DNA of 64,000 nt. It comes from Flavobacterium sp. N2820. GTDB taxonomy: Bacteria; Bacteroidota; Bacteroidia; Flavobacteriales; Flavobacteriaceae. Positions 43,220-52,720 of this stretch are shown here, in pieces. Below the pieces are notes generated by a model. It was not told the DNA's origin. It worked only from the letters and a program-made list of their open reading frames with translations, and did no database searches. Positions within the stretch are counted from its first letter, which is position 1. Each line of letters starts with the position of its first letter. Location of the stretch: NCBI RefSeq assembly GCF_025947285.1, contig NZ_CP110008.1, forward strand, positions 1,565,001-1,629,000, written 5' to 3'. The position numbers were made by a program, and so were the translations under genes.

Positions 43220-45766
43220 ATGAATTATAATCGTTTTTTAATAGTTATTTTTAGCTTATTTGTCTTTGTTTTGCCGCTTCGTGCACAGAATAAAGACAAG
43301 GCTATTGTATTGAAAAACATATTTGAAAATATTAGCAAAAAACACAATGTAAATTTTAATTTTATTGAAGAAGAAATTGCTATTTTTAAATTAATTCCGC
43401 CTGCAAACTCATTTACACTTCAAGAAAAACTAAACTATATTTCTGAAAAAACACAATTAAAATTTGAATTTATTTCTGAAAAATATATTTCTGTCATCAA
43501 CAATCAAAAGCTAGACAAACCGTTATGTGGTTATCTTTTAGACGAAGAAACTAAAGAACCTATACAAAACGCAACCCTTTTGGTTACAGGCACAAATACC
43601 TATACAATTACTAATAAAAATGGCTTTTTTGAATTAAAAACAAAATCAGCCAATACAATTGAAATTTCACATTTGAATTACAAATCGGAACTCATTCAAT
43701 CGTCTTTTTTGTATGTTGAAAATTGTCCAAAATTATATTTAAAAAATATAACAACAGCTTTAGAAAACGTAATTGCTCAAACGTATTTAACCAAAGGTAT
43801 TACTAAAAAAAGTAATGGAACATATGAAATAAAACCGAAAAAAATTGGTCAACTTCCTGGCTTAACAGAACCCGACGTTTTTCAAACCATGCAACAAATT
43901 CCGGGAATAAATGCAACCGATGAAAGCATTTCAAACACAAGTGTAAGAGGCGGAACACATGACCAAAACTTATTTCTTTGGAATGGCATTAGATTATATC
44001 AAACAGGTCACTTTTTTGGATTAATTTCTTCTTTAAATCCCAATTTGGCCCACAAAATAAATATTGCTAAAAACGGAACTTCTGCTTTTTATGGCGATGG
44101 GGTTTCGAGTTCTGTACTAATTTCAACCCATGCTGATTCAATAGAAAACACTAAAGGCGCTATTGGAATCAACTTAATTAATGCCGATTTTTATACAAAA
44201 GTAAAAACGTCAAACAAATCAAATATTGAAATTAGCGGAAGACGATCTTACACAGATTTAGTAACTTCTCCAACCTACACAAATTACTTCAATAAAATTT
44301 TTCAAAACACTATCGTTACTAATTATTTTGACAATCAAAATATTAAATACAATTCAAATGAAGATTTTTACTTTTACGATTTTACCGCACAATATCATCA
44401 AAAAATAAAACAAAAAACAGATTTATTTGTTGATATTTTGAGTATTAGTAACGTTTTAGATGTGTTGCAAACTAAAACAGAGAATAATCTTACAACTTCA
44501 AAATACAGCTGTTTAGAACAACAAACGTATGGCGTTAACGCTTTGCTAAAAACCGATTGGAACGTAAAAAACAGCAGCGAAATTTCGATTTATGCTTCTT
44601 ATTACAACATTAATTCTGAAAATGAATCGATTGAAAACAATCAAATTTTTAATCAAGAAAACACTATTTTAGATACAGGAATAAAATTGCAAAACAGTCA
44701 TATTTTATCGGATAAATTTACCTTTTTAAATGGCTATCAATTCAATGAAATTGGTATTCGAAATGTAGATATTGTAAATACGCCTGTTTTTTCGAGAAAA
44801 ATTAAAGAAGTTTTAAAAAATCACGCACTAATTGCTGAACTAAAATACCGTTCTGCCAACGATAAATTTAATGGTCGAATTGGCTTTAGACAAAATTATA
44901 TTCAGGAGTTTTCTACTTTTATTTTTGAACCGCGAATTCAGTTAAATTATAAATTCACTCCGTTTTTTCAATTGGAAATTATGGGTGAAAGCAAACATCA
45001 AACTACTTCACAAATTGTAGATTTACAGCAAGATTTTTTAGGCATCGAAAAACGAAGATGGACTTTATCAAATAATGAAGATATTCCAATTGTGAAAAGC
45101 AATCAAGCATCATTAGGATTTTCATTTAACAAAAACAATTGGTTGCTAACTTTGGAAAATTTCTACAAAAAAGTAGATGGAATTACCAGTATGAGTCAAG
45201 GGTTTCAAAACCAATTTGAATTTGTAAAAACTAGCGGAAATTACACCGTTTATGGAACCGAATTTTTAATTCAAAAACAATTCAAACCCATTACTGCATG
45301 GATAAGTTATACTTTTCAAGAAAATAATTATGATTTCAACACATTGAATCCAGCAACTTTTTCTAATAATTTTGAAATCAAACATGCTTTAAAATCAGCC
45401 ATTATTTCTGATTTTAAAAACATAAAACTAGCTATTGGTGCACAATGGTTTACCGGAAGACCCACAACTTTTCCTTCAAGCTCAACCCCAATTTATACCT
45501 ATCCAGAAACACCTACAGTGGGTTATCAAATGCCAAATTCATCCAATTTAGAAGACTATTTTCAGGTGAATTTTTCAGGTTCTTATGCTTTTAATATGGG
45601 CAAAAAATCAAAACTAAATCTAGGTTTTTCCATACAAAATGTATTGAATAATAAAATAAGCGTCAATCAACATTATCGAATTAATAACAATACCAATATT
45701 GTTGAACAAGTTAACACTTCATCATTAGAAAGAACTCCAAATGCTTTTTTAAGATTTACTTTTTAA
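43220..45766 (+). CDS. TonB-dependent transducer/receptor with STN domain
   Basis: An 848-residue outer-membrane protein. A signal peptide (1-22, PLRAQ) is followed by an STN signalling domain (about 25-95), a carboxypeptidase-regulatory-like domain (about 100-175), and the plug with NTSVRGGTHDQNLFLWNG. The barrel ends with NAFLRFTF, the terminal Phe typical of outer-membrane barrels. With fecI and fecR it senses and takes up a ligand. Which ligand (siderophore, glycan, heme) is not evident. Confidence 0.93.
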   Translation: MNYNRFLIVIFSLFVFVLPLRAQNKDKAIVLKNIFENISKKHNVNFNFIEEEIAIFKLIPPANSFTLQEKLNYISEKTQLKFEFISEKYISVINNQKLDKPLCGYLLDEETKEPIQNATLLVTGTNTYTITNKNGFFELKTKSANTIEISHLNYKSELIQSSFLYVENCPKLYLKNITTALENVIAQTYLTKGITKKSNGTYEIKPKKIGQLPGLTEPDVFQTMQQIPGINATDESISNTSVRGGTHDQNLFLWNGIRLYQTGHFFGLISSLNPNLAHKINIAKNGTSAFYGDGVSSSVLISTHADSIENTKGAIGINLINADFYTKVKTSNKSNIEISGRRSYTDLVTSPTYTNYFNKIFQNTIVTNYFDNQNIKYNSNEDFYFYDFTAQYHQKIKQKTDLFVDILSISNVLDVLQTKTENNLTTSKYSCLEQQTYGVNALLKTDWNVKNSSEISIYASYYNINSENESIENNQIFNQENTILDTGIKLQNSHILSDKFTFLNGYQFNEIGIRNVDIVNTPVFSRKIKEVLKNHALIAELKYRSANDKFNGRIGFRQNYIQEFSTFIFEPRIQLNYKFTPFFQLEIMGESKHQTTSQIVDLQQDFLGIEKRRWTLSNNEDIPIVKSNQASLGFSFNKNNWLLTLENFYKKVDGITSMSQGFQNQFEFVKTSGNYTVYGTEFLIQKQFKPITAWISYTFQENNYDFNTLNPATFSNNFEIKHALKSAIISDFKNIKLAIGAQWFTGRPTTFPSSSTPIYTYPETPTVGYQMPNSSNLEDYFQVNFSGSYAFNMGKKSKLNLGFSIQNVLNNKISVNQHYRINNNTNIVEQVNTSSLERTPNAFLRFTF

Positions 45767-45919
45767 AGAATTATAGTTATATATTTTTGTAATTGAAAAT
45801 GAGATTTCAATATTTTTGGAAAAATGTTGATACTTTTTTTTTACATTTACCAATAAGCATAATTAAAAAAATAATTGCTTTTTACACTCAAAAAAATAAC
45901 TAAAAATAAAACTAAATAC

Positions 45920-46222
45920 ATGATTCTAACAACAACCAATTCAATAGAAGGTTTTAGCATTGCAGAATACTTAGGCATAGTTTCAGGAATTTCTGTGAAC
46001 ATGCAAAAAATGAAAATGACTTTCAATATTCAAAAATATTATGCAGGAATAAGTGAAAGCATTTCAGAAGTAAAAGAAAAAGCTTTTCAAGAACTTAAAG
46101 ACAACGCTAATAAACTAAACGCAAATGCTGTAGTTGGAATTAATGTGGATATTGAACTAACAACAAGTAATTATGTAACTGTAACGATAACTGGAACAGC
46201 TGTTAGTATTATTAAAAAATGA
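45920..46222 (+). CDS. YbjQ/UPF0145-family protein
   Basis: A 100-residue small protein of the YbjQ (heavy-metal-binding-like) family. The core is IAEYLGIVSGISV with YYAGISESISEVKEKAFQELKDNA and LNANAVVGINVDIELT. Members form pentamers and their role is poorly known. The start was set at ATG 45920, which gives the family's usual beginning (MILTTTNSIEG), rather than the longer frame. Two TATTTTTG words at 45782 and 45811 could be its promoter. The 153 nt before it hold nothing else. Confidence 0.85.
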   Translation: MILTTTNSIEGFSIAEYLGIVSGISVNMQKMKMTFNIQKYYAGISESISEVKEKAFQELKDNANKLNANAVVGINVDIELTTSNYVTVTITGTAVSIIKK

Positions 46223-46253
46223 TACTTTCATTTAGTTTAAAAGTTAAGAAAAC

Positions 46254-46284
46254 AAAAACGCCATCAAAATCGAATGGCGTTTTT
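46254..46284. terminator. Bidirectional terminator
   Basis: AAAAACGCCAT and ATGGCGTTTTT around a 9-nt loop. It serves the YbjQ-like gene (+) and ends the RND efflux operon (-). Confidence 0.9.
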
Positions 46285-46295
46285 AGTCTTTGTGA

Positions 46296-46484
46296 TTAGT
46301 CTTTTATTTTGAAAACTTTTCTCAAAATATCTTCCATTAAACACCATTTGGTAATGGAGGATTGTAATAAATTGGCTCCAACAAAAATGGCAAACCAAAA
46401 CCAATTTTCGTTCACATACATTCCTAACAGCACACTTAAAATAATGAAGGTTCCTGCTATTGCTCTTATTAATCTGTTTATCAT
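46296..46484 (-). CDS. DUF2892 (YgaP-like) membrane protein
   Basis: A 62-residue inner-membrane protein with two hydrophobic helices, beginning NRLIRAIAGTFIILSVLLG and continuing with WFWFAIFVGANLLQSSITKWCLMEDIL. This is the DUF2892 pattern, which also forms the membrane part of the rhodanese YgaP. The rhodanese domain is missing, and the single Cys lies in the WCLMEDIL segment. It is the last gene of the efflux operon, 11 nt after the PII-like gene. A link to sulfur chemistry is inferred from the family's usual neighbours. Confidence 0.85.
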   Translation of the reverse strand: MINRLIRAIAGTFIILSVLLGMYVNENWFWFAIFVGANLLQSSITKWCLMEDILRKVFKIKD

Positions 46485-46495
46485 ACTCTTTGATT

Positions 46496-46801
46496 TTAAT
46501 TATATTGTTCTACTGCTAAAACGGCCAAATGGACCTGTGAAGTTGACTCTTGATGCGTATTAAATTTATTGACTAAATCAAATAAAATAGTCACGTTCTC
46601 TTTTAAAACATAAGCATAAAAAACGATTGATTCTGTTTCATTCATTTCTGAACCAAACCAATTAGATTCTACACTTTCCTCTGAAGCATCTCTAAAACCT
46701 TTTACATCTCTGTACGAATACGATTTAACTTTCGCTTCTTTAAGCATTTTTTTGATGTCTTTTTCAAACTCTGCTATTGCTGTGATTACTACTAGTTTCA
46801 T
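46496..46801 (-). CDS. Small PII-like (GlnB-fold) protein
   Basis: A 101-residue protein whose start (KLVVITAIAEFEKDIKKMLKEAKV), central flexible loop and end (VHLAVLAVEQYN) fit the strand-helix-strand pattern of PII-like proteins, some of which accompany metal or RND efflux systems. The identification rests on pattern and context only. It lies 44 nt after the RND permease gene and 11 nt before the DUF2892 gene, within the same operon. Confidence 0.5.
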   Translation of the reverse strand: MKLVVITAIAEFEKDIKKMLKEAKVKSYSYRDVKGFRDASEESVESNWFGSEMNETESIVFYAYVLKENVTILFDLVNKFNTHQESTSQVHLAVLAVEQYN

Positions 46802-46845
46802 GTTTTTATTTTTTAGATTCTGAAACGAGTTCAGAATGTCATAAT

Positions 46846-49800
46846 TTAATTATTTTTCTCCCATTTTTTGCGTTCCGTGATGTAATAAATCAATGGAACA
46901 ACAATTAATGTTAATAAGGTAGAAACAATTGCACCTGCAACTAACGAAATCGCTAATCCTTGGAAAATTGGATCAAACAAAATGATTGACGCACCTATTA
47001 CAACCGCTCCAGTAGTTAATAAAATTGGTGTAGTTCTAACAGCTCCAGCTTCAATAATAGCTTGTTTCATTGGAATTCCATCGTTCAAACGAATTTCGAT
47101 AAAGTCAATCAGTAAGACCGAATTCCGAACCATAACTCCGGCTAAAGCAATCATTCCAATGAACGAAGTTGCTGTAAAGAATGCACCTAAAACCCAGTGA
47201 CCTAATACAATTCCAACCAATGAAAGTGGAATTGCCACCATCATTACTAAAGGTGTTTTGAAGTTTTGAAACCAACCTACAATCAACATGTAAATCACAA
47301 TAATTACGACTAAGAAAGCAGCTCCTAAATCACGGAATACTTCTAAGGTTATTTGCCATTCGCCATCCCATTTTACGGTGAAATCACTTTCATCTGTTGG
47401 AGCATCCATGTACAATTCGTTTACTTTATACCCTTTTGGCAATTGCATTTTTTCTAACTTCTCATTCATTCCTAAAATCGCATACACCGGACTTTCTAAT
47501 GCACCCGCCATATCAGCTAAAACATACACCACGCGTTTTTGGTCTTTTCTGTAAATCGTATTTTGTAATGTATCAGTTGTAACTTTTACCAAATCGCTAA
47601 CAGGAACTACATTGCCTCGACTGCCTTTTATTTTCAAATTTTGAATATCTTGAATCGAAGTTTTGTCTTTGTCTTCTAATGAAAGCGTTATACCCACAGG
47701 ATTATTTGAACGTTCATCGTATAAATTAGAAACTGGCATTTCTCTTAACAAATACGTTAAGTTACCCACGACTTGTTGCGGAGCAATTCCGTTTAACATG
47801 GCTTTTTCTCTGTCTACTTCTAATTTGTATTCTACTTGAGGTGCTTCTACCATCCAATCGGTATCTACTACATCAGAAGTAGTTTCCAAAATGGTTTTAA
47901 CTTGGTTCGCAACTTTGATTTGGTCTTCATAATTTGGTCCATACACCTCAGCAACTAACGTAGATAAAACAGGTGGTCCTGGTGGCACTTCAACGATTTT
48001 TACATTCGCCCCATATTTTTTTGCAATTTTTTGCACTTCTGGACGAACCACTTTTGCAATATCATGACTTTGTAAATCTCTATCTTCTTTGTGTAGTAAA
48101 TTCACCTGAATATCAGCCATATTGCTTCCACCACGCATATCATAATGACGCACCAAACCGTTAAATGTTATTGGAGCAGATGCACCTACATAATTTTGAT
48201 AATCCACTACTTCAGGAACTGTTGAAAGATATTGCGCAATTTCTTTTGTAACCGCTGCAGTTCGTTCTAACGTAGTTCCTTCTGGCATATCGATTACGAC
48301 TTGGAATTCGTTTTTATTATCAAAAGGCAACATTTTCACCGCAACTGATTTCGTAAAAAACATTAAAACCGAACCGATTAACAAAACACCTGTTACCAAA
48401 AACATTAGATTACGTTTTTTAGAATTATCTAAAAGTGGTTCTTCAATTTTTTTGTAAATTCTATAAATCCATGAGGTTTCTAAACCTTGTTCTTCTTTGT
48501 GTTCTTGTTCGTCTTTTTCGTGTAATAAATGATAACCCAAATAAGGTGTAACGGTCAAAGCTACAAACAACGATAATATCATCGCAATCGAAGCACCAAT
48601 TGGCATCGGACTCATGTATGGTCCCATCATGCCTGACACGAAAGCCATTGGCAAAATAGCTGCAATTACAGTAAAAGTCGCTAAAATGGTTGGGTTTCCT
48701 ACTTCGTTAATCGCATAAATAGCCGCTTGTTTGAACGGCAGTCGCTTCATTTTAAAATGGCGGTGCATGTTTTCGGCAATAATAATACTGTCGTCCACTA
48801 CAATTCCTACCACAAAAACTAAGGCAAAAAGCGTGATTCGATTTAACGTATATCCCAATAGGTAATAACTAAATAAAGTCAATGCAAAGGTCAATGGAAC
48901 GGAGAAAAACACTACTAATCCGCCTCTCCAGCCCATAGCTAACATTACTAAAACAGTTACTGCAATAATGGCAACACCTAAGTGTAATAACAGCTCACCT
49001 ACTTTGTGCGATGCTGTTTCACCATAGTTTCTAGAAACTTCAACGTGTACATCAGACGGAATTACATTTTTCTTTAAAGCTTCTACTCGTTCCAGAATTT
49101 TTTCTGAAATTTTCATTGCATCAGCACCTTTAACTTTTGCAATAGAAATGGTTACGGCAGGATATTCTGAATTGTGTTTTGAGAATTTTTCATTCGCTTT
49201 TCCGTATCCAAAAGAAACATAATTCTTAGGTATTTGTGGTCCGTCTTGAATGGATGCAACTTGTTTTAGATAAACGGGCATATTGTTATTTACGCCAACC
49301 ACCAAGTTTTCTACATCTTCCGAAGAGGCTAAAAATTTACCTGTAGTGACTAAATATTCGGTGTCATTTTGCACAAAACTTCCTGATTGCGAACTTCCGT
49401 TATTGGCTTGAATCATTTGCATAATGCTCAACGCATCTACACCATTTTCGCCCATTTTATCTTTGTCTAAAACTACTTTTAGCTCGCGTGTTCTTCCACC
49501 AATTTCTTTCGTAATCGCAACGTCTTTTACTTTTTCAACTTCCGAAGTAACTTCTTCTGCTATTTGACGCAATTGAAAATCATCGTATTTTTCGCTCCAA
49601 AGTGTTAATCCTAACATCGGAACATCGTCAATAGAACGCGTTTTCACCATGGGTTGATAAACACCTTGTGGAAACATATTTTGGTGTTTCATCAATTCGT
49701 CGTATAATTTTACATACGAATCTTCGCTGTTTTCACCCACATAAAATTGCACCACCATCATGGCCTGACCGTTCATGGCCATACTGTGAATGTGCTCTAC

Positions 49801-50043
49801 TCCTTTGATGTTTGAAATTACTTTTTCAAGCGGTTTAATCACTCTACTTTCTACTTCGCTTGGACTTGCACCTGGATAACCCACCATTACGTCGGCCATA
49901 GGAACATTAATTTGTGGTTCTTCTTCTCTTGGAATTAAGAACGAACTGTATGTACCAATAATCATCAACGCTACCATCAATAAAATGGTTAGTTTTGAGT
50001 TGATGAAAAAATTGGCTATTTTACCTGATATACCTTCTTGCAT
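46846..50043 (-). CDS. RND efflux transporter permease
   Basis: A 1065-residue inner-membrane pump of the AcrB/HAE class with twelve helices and two large periplasmic loops. Transmembrane segment 4 has VVGIVVDDSIIIAEN with the Asp pair of the proton relay, which favours organic substrates over the metal-type (CusA) pumps. Conserved starts (VALMIIGTYSSFLIPREEEP) and ends (GLAISLVAGAIVSTLLTLIV) are seen. It works with the adaptor and the TolC-like channel encoded just upstream in the operon. The substrate is unknown. Confidence 0.95.
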   Translation of the reverse strand: MQEGISGKIANFFINSKLTILLMVALMIIGTYSSFLIPREEEPQINVPMADVMVGYPGASPSEVESRVIKPLEKVISNIKGVEHIHSMAMNGQAMMVVQFYVGENSEDSYVKLYDELMKHQNMFPQGVYQPMVKTRSIDDVPMLGLTLWSEKYDDFQLRQIAEEVTSEVEKVKDVAITKEIGGRTRELKVVLDKDKMGENGVDALSIMQMIQANNGSSQSGSFVQNDTEYLVTTGKFLASSEDVENLVVGVNNNMPVYLKQVASIQDGPQIPKNYVSFGYGKANEKFSKHNSEYPAVTISIAKVKGADAMKISEKILERVEALKKNVIPSDVHVEVSRNYGETASHKVGELLLHLGVAIIAVTVLVMLAMGWRGGLVVFFSVPLTFALTLFSYYLLGYTLNRITLFALVFVVGIVVDDSIIIAENMHRHFKMKRLPFKQAAIYAINEVGNPTILATFTVIAAILPMAFVSGMMGPYMSPMPIGASIAMILSLFVALTVTPYLGYHLLHEKDEQEHKEEQGLETSWIYRIYKKIEEPLLDNSKKRNLMFLVTGVLLIGSVLMFFTKSVAVKMLPFDNKNEFQVVIDMPEGTTLERTAAVTKEIAQYLSTVPEVVDYQNYVGASAPITFNGLVRHYDMRGGSNMADIQVNLLHKEDRDLQSHDIAKVVRPEVQKIAKKYGANVKIVEVPPGPPVLSTLVAEVYGPNYEDQIKVANQVKTILETTSDVVDTDWMVEAPQVEYKLEVDREKAMLNGIAPQQVVGNLTYLLREMPVSNLYDERSNNPVGITLSLEDKDKTSIQDIQNLKIKGSRGNVVPVSDLVKVTTDTLQNTIYRKDQKRVVYVLADMAGALESPVYAILGMNEKLEKMQLPKGYKVNELYMDAPTDESDFTVKWDGEWQITLEVFRDLGAAFLVVIIVIYMLIVGWFQNFKTPLVMMVAIPLSLVGIVLGHWVLGAFFTATSFIGMIALAGVMVRNSVLLIDFIEIRLNDGIPMKQAIIEAGAVRTTPILLTTGAVVIGASIILFDPIFQGLAISLVAGAIVSTLLTLIVVPLIYYITERKKWEKNN

Positions 50044-50059
50044 GATTCTAATTTGTTAA

Positions 50060-50122
50060 TGAGACAATGTGTCGATGTGCCAATTAATTGACATATTGGC
50101 TAATTGATTAATTGGCTAATTG
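50060..50122. repeat. Heptad array between pump and adaptor genes
   Basis: Nine consecutive 7-nt units: TGAGACA, ATGTGTC, GATGTGC, CAATTAA, TTGACAT, ATTGGCT, AATTGAT, TAATTGG, CTAATTG. The last ones are inside the adaptor gene and encode its final residues (QLAN and stop). It lies inside the efflux operon. Confidence 0.75.
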
Positions 50123-51193
50123 AACTTTAGCTCCGTTGAATAATTTTCCTTCAGCTGAAACGATATATTGTTCCTCTGCTGCTAATCCTGATAAAACTTC
50201 TACTTGATTCCCGAATGTTTTTCCGATTCGTAACCATCTTAAAATTGCGACATTGCCGCTTCCTACAGTGTAAATTCCTGTCAATTGACCTTGTTTTACT
50301 AAAGCAGTTTCTGGAACCATTACTACATCAGATTTCGCAGTAGTTGTTTCTTTTTTAGCGGTTGGAAATTGAACGTTGACAAACATTCCCGATAAAATTT
50401 CTTTATCCATTTTGTCTAAAGTTACTTTCACCAAATATTGTCCACCTGTATTTTTTGCAGATAAACTCACTTCAGAAACTTTTCCAGCAACTTCTTTATT
50501 TAAAGATTTCACGTTGATTTTAACTGGCATTCCGTTTTTTACATTCGAAATATCACTTTCTGAAACCATTGCCGTTACTTGCAATCTTGAAGCGCCTTCA
50601 ATACTTACTAAAGGCATTCCTGGATTGGCCATATCGCCTTCTTTTACGAAAGTATTAGTTACCGTTCCTGAAAATGGAGCTGTAATATTCGAATAAGAAA
50701 ACTGCGCCATCACTTCATTACGCATTTGTTTGGCTGCTTCTAAACCAGCTTTTGCCATTTCGTAACGTGCTGTCATATCGTCCAATTCCTTTTGCGAAGC
50801 TGATTGTTGTGCAAACAAATTCACAAAACGATCATAATCTTTCTTAGCATTGTTATACCCTGCAGTTGCTTGTGTGATGGATGCGTCAACTTGTGCTTTT
50901 TTAGCTTGTAAATCGGTATTATTGATGCTTACTAAGAGTTGTCCAGCCGAAACATTTTGTCCCACTTTTACATTTACTTTGGTCACATACCCCATCATTC
51001 TAGTACTCAAATTGGCACTGTTTTCCGATTCAATTTTTCCACTTGCTGTTATGTATGGGCTATTAGAATTTCCAGAATTTCCAGCCACTTTTACAGGAAT
51101 TACAGGTAAATCAGCTACATTTTCTTTTTTATCACTTCCACAAGAGGTTAAGATTAGTGATGCGATTGTTAGTATTGCTATTATTTTTTTCAT
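50108..51193 (-). CDS. RND efflux periplasmic adaptor subunit
   Basis: A 361-residue membrane-fusion lipoprotein with lipobox LILTSC (residues 13-18). The lipoyl half-motifs (YVTKVNVKVGQNVSAGQLLV and ITAPFSGTVTNTFVKEGD) flank a coiled-coil hairpin of about 70 residues, then beta-barrel and membrane-proximal domains follow. It couples the pump to the outer-membrane channel. Its last codons overlap a heptad array. Confidence 0.94.
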   Translation of the reverse strand: MKKIIAILTIASLILTSCGSDKKENVADLPVIPVKVAGNSGNSNSPYITASGKIESENSANLSTRMMGYVTKVNVKVGQNVSAGQLLVSINNTDLQAKKAQVDASITQATAGYNNAKKDYDRFVNLFAQQSASQKELDDMTARYEMAKAGLEAAKQMRNEVMAQFSYSNITAPFSGTVTNTFVKEGDMANPGMPLVSIEGASRLQVTAMVSESDISNVKNGMPVKINVKSLNKEVAGKVSEVSLSAKNTGGQYLVKVTLDKMDKEILSGMFVNVQFPTAKKETTTAKSDVVMVPETALVKQGQLTGIYTVGSGNVAILRWLRIGKTFGNQVEVLSGLAAEEQYIVSAEGKLFNGAKVQLAN

Positions 51194-51207
51194 AATGTTG
51201 TTGTTTT

Positions 51208-51249
51208 TAGTCTTAATTCTTACTACTCTAGTCTTACTCTTACTTAGTT
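51208..51249. repeat. Heptad array between adaptor and TolC-like genes
   Basis: Six 7-nt units (TAGTCTT, AATTCTT, ACTACTC, TAGTCTT, ACTCTTA, CTTAGTT). It overlaps the last codons of the TolC-like gene. The words resemble the array at 5942-5983, 45 kb away. Confidence 0.7.
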
Positions 51250-52547
51250 AAAAATTGTAAGTATTGTTTGGTAAAGTTATATTCGAAAACGGCTTGCAAA
51301 TGCTCTAATTCTTTTTGTGCCATTTGCGTTTCAGCCATTAATAAATCGGTTGTTTTTTCTAATCCTTGTGTGAATCTATTTTGACGAATTCTAAAAGCTT
51401 CTTGCGATTGTTCAAAAGCCAATTTGGACAAATTCACTTTGTTTTCTGCATCTAGCAATTGACGATTGGTTTTACTCAATTCTAACTGGCTTTGCTTTTT
51501 GTATTGTTCAGTTTCAATTTCGGCTTTTTCAAAATCAGCTTTTGCCTTTTGCGTTTTTCCAATGGTTTTAAATCCATCAAAAACATTCCATGATAATTGC
51601 GCACCCACTAAATACCCTTTAGCTGAAGTTCCGAAAATATTTTGATCATATAATTCATAACTTCCAAAAGCGTTTAATCGAGGTAAGAATCCGAATTTTG
51701 AAGATTGAAACAACTTTTTGTACGCTTCAGACGATTTTTGCATCGCTTGAATATCTTTTCTTGCATCAGAAATTATTGTATTTATACTTTCAATTGCAAT
51801 TGAATTATCTAAAGCTTCTGCTGGCTTGTAGGTTTTTCCAGTCATATCTTCGTTCAATAAAAACGCTAAATAATCGGATGCGTTTTGCACATTTGATTTG
51901 GCATATTGTAATTGATTTGTAATTTCATTCATACGAACTTGAACGTTTAACAAATCGGTTTTTTGCAACATTCCGTTTTTGAAGTAGTTTTCAACCATTT
52001 TTAAATTGCCTTGTGCGGTTACATTCGCTTTTTCTAAGACTTTCACTGCTTTATAAGCCAATTGCAATTGCATATATGCTTTTGAAACTTCCAATTCTAA
52101 ATATTCTTTAGTTCGTTCAGTTTGTAATTGAAAAGCGTCCATTTTTGCTTTAGCGGCTTGTCTTCCATATAAACCATCTAAATTAAAGAGAGGTTGTTGT
52201 ACTTCGATTTTAGTTGCGAAGTTTTGCGTTTTTTCAGGATCATTCAACAACGCAGGATTAAAATCGGAAGCGATTAAAACTTCCTGATTTAATTTCGAAC
52301 CAAAAGCCATTAACGGATTCGTTGTAGAAATTCCAGTATGCGAAACATTGATATTAGGTAAAAAAAGTGCATTTGATTGACGATAATCTGCTTTAGCCGA
52401 TTGAAATGATTTTTCAGCCACTTTGATTTGTAAATTATTCTCTGTGACTTTTTGCAACAAATCATTTTTTGAAATCGTCAGCGTATCTTGTGCAAAACCA
52501 GCACCAGTTACCATTCCTAATACGATTAATAAATTGACTTTTTTCAT
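51240..52547 (-). CDS. TolC-family outer-membrane efflux channel
   Basis: A 435-residue outer-membrane factor with a signal peptide (1-19) and two TolC repeats, each a long helical pair. The repeats show as LQIKVAEKSFQSAKADYRQS with FLPNINV, and later as FGFLPRLNAFGSYEL with LVGAQLSWNVFDG. It is the first gene of the efflux operon, directly behind the operator-bearing promoter, followed by the adaptor (46-nt gap), pump, PII-like and DUF2892 genes. Confidence 0.94.
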   Translation of the reverse strand: MKKVNLLIVLGMVTGAGFAQDTLTISKNDLLQKVTENNLQIKVAEKSFQSAKADYRQSNALFLPNINVSHTGISTTNPLMAFGSKLNQEVLIASDFNPALLNDPEKTQNFATKIEVQQPLFNLDGLYGRQAAKAKMDAFQLQTERTKEYLELEVSKAYMQLQLAYKAVKVLEKANVTAQGNLKMVENYFKNGMLQKTDLLNVQVRMNEITNQLQYAKSNVQNASDYLAFLLNEDMTGKTYKPAEALDNSIAIESINTIISDARKDIQAMQKSSEAYKKLFQSSKFGFLPRLNAFGSYELYDQNIFGTSAKGYLVGAQLSWNVFDGFKTIGKTQKAKADFEKAEIETEQYKKQSQLELSKTNRQLLDAENKVNLSKLAFEQSQEAFRIRQNRFTQGLEKTTDLLMAETQMAQKELEHLQAVFEYNFTKQYLQFLTK

Positions 52548-52575
52548 AGTATAGTTTTATTCTTATTTTATGTCA

Positions 52576-52583
52576 CAAATGTA
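52576..52583 (-). promoter_or_regulatory. Efflux operon -7 promoter box
   Basis: On the minus strand TACATTTG, an exact TAnnTTTG match, 28 nt before the TolC-like start. Two palindromic sites lie upstream at phased distances. Confidence 0.65.
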
Positions 52584-52605
52584 CATTCGGAAAAAAAGGT
52601 AGTCG

Positions 52606-52641
52606 GTAACAAGAGTTACATAGGTTTGCAATATTTGTTAC
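52606..52641 (-). promoter_or_regulatory. Tandem Crp/Fnr-like operators of the efflux operon
   Basis: The proximal site, GTAACAAGAGTTAC at 52606-52619, is a perfect GTAAC-N4-GTTAC palindrome starting 23 bp from the upstream edge of the -7 box, hence centred near -42. The distal site, GCAATATTTGTTAC at 52628-52641, lies exactly 22 bp further upstream, about two helical turns. The pair resembles class II plus class I Crp/Fnr activator sites. The regulator gene is not in this window. Confidence 0.65.
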
Positions 52642-52646
52642 AAATG

Positions 52647-52674
52647 AAAAGAGCACCTCTTCAGATGCTCTTTT
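52647..52674 (-). terminator. Terminator of the flavoprotein/43-residue peptide operon
   Basis: AAAAGAGCA and TGCTCTTTT form a 9-bp stem around a 10-nt loop and are followed by T on the minus strand, 47 nt past the peptide's stop codon. It lies after both genes, consistent with co-transcription. Confidence 0.75.
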
Positions 52675-52720
52675 GCTAACCAATAAAACTAAAAACAATC
52701 ATCATCTTCAAAAATGATTA

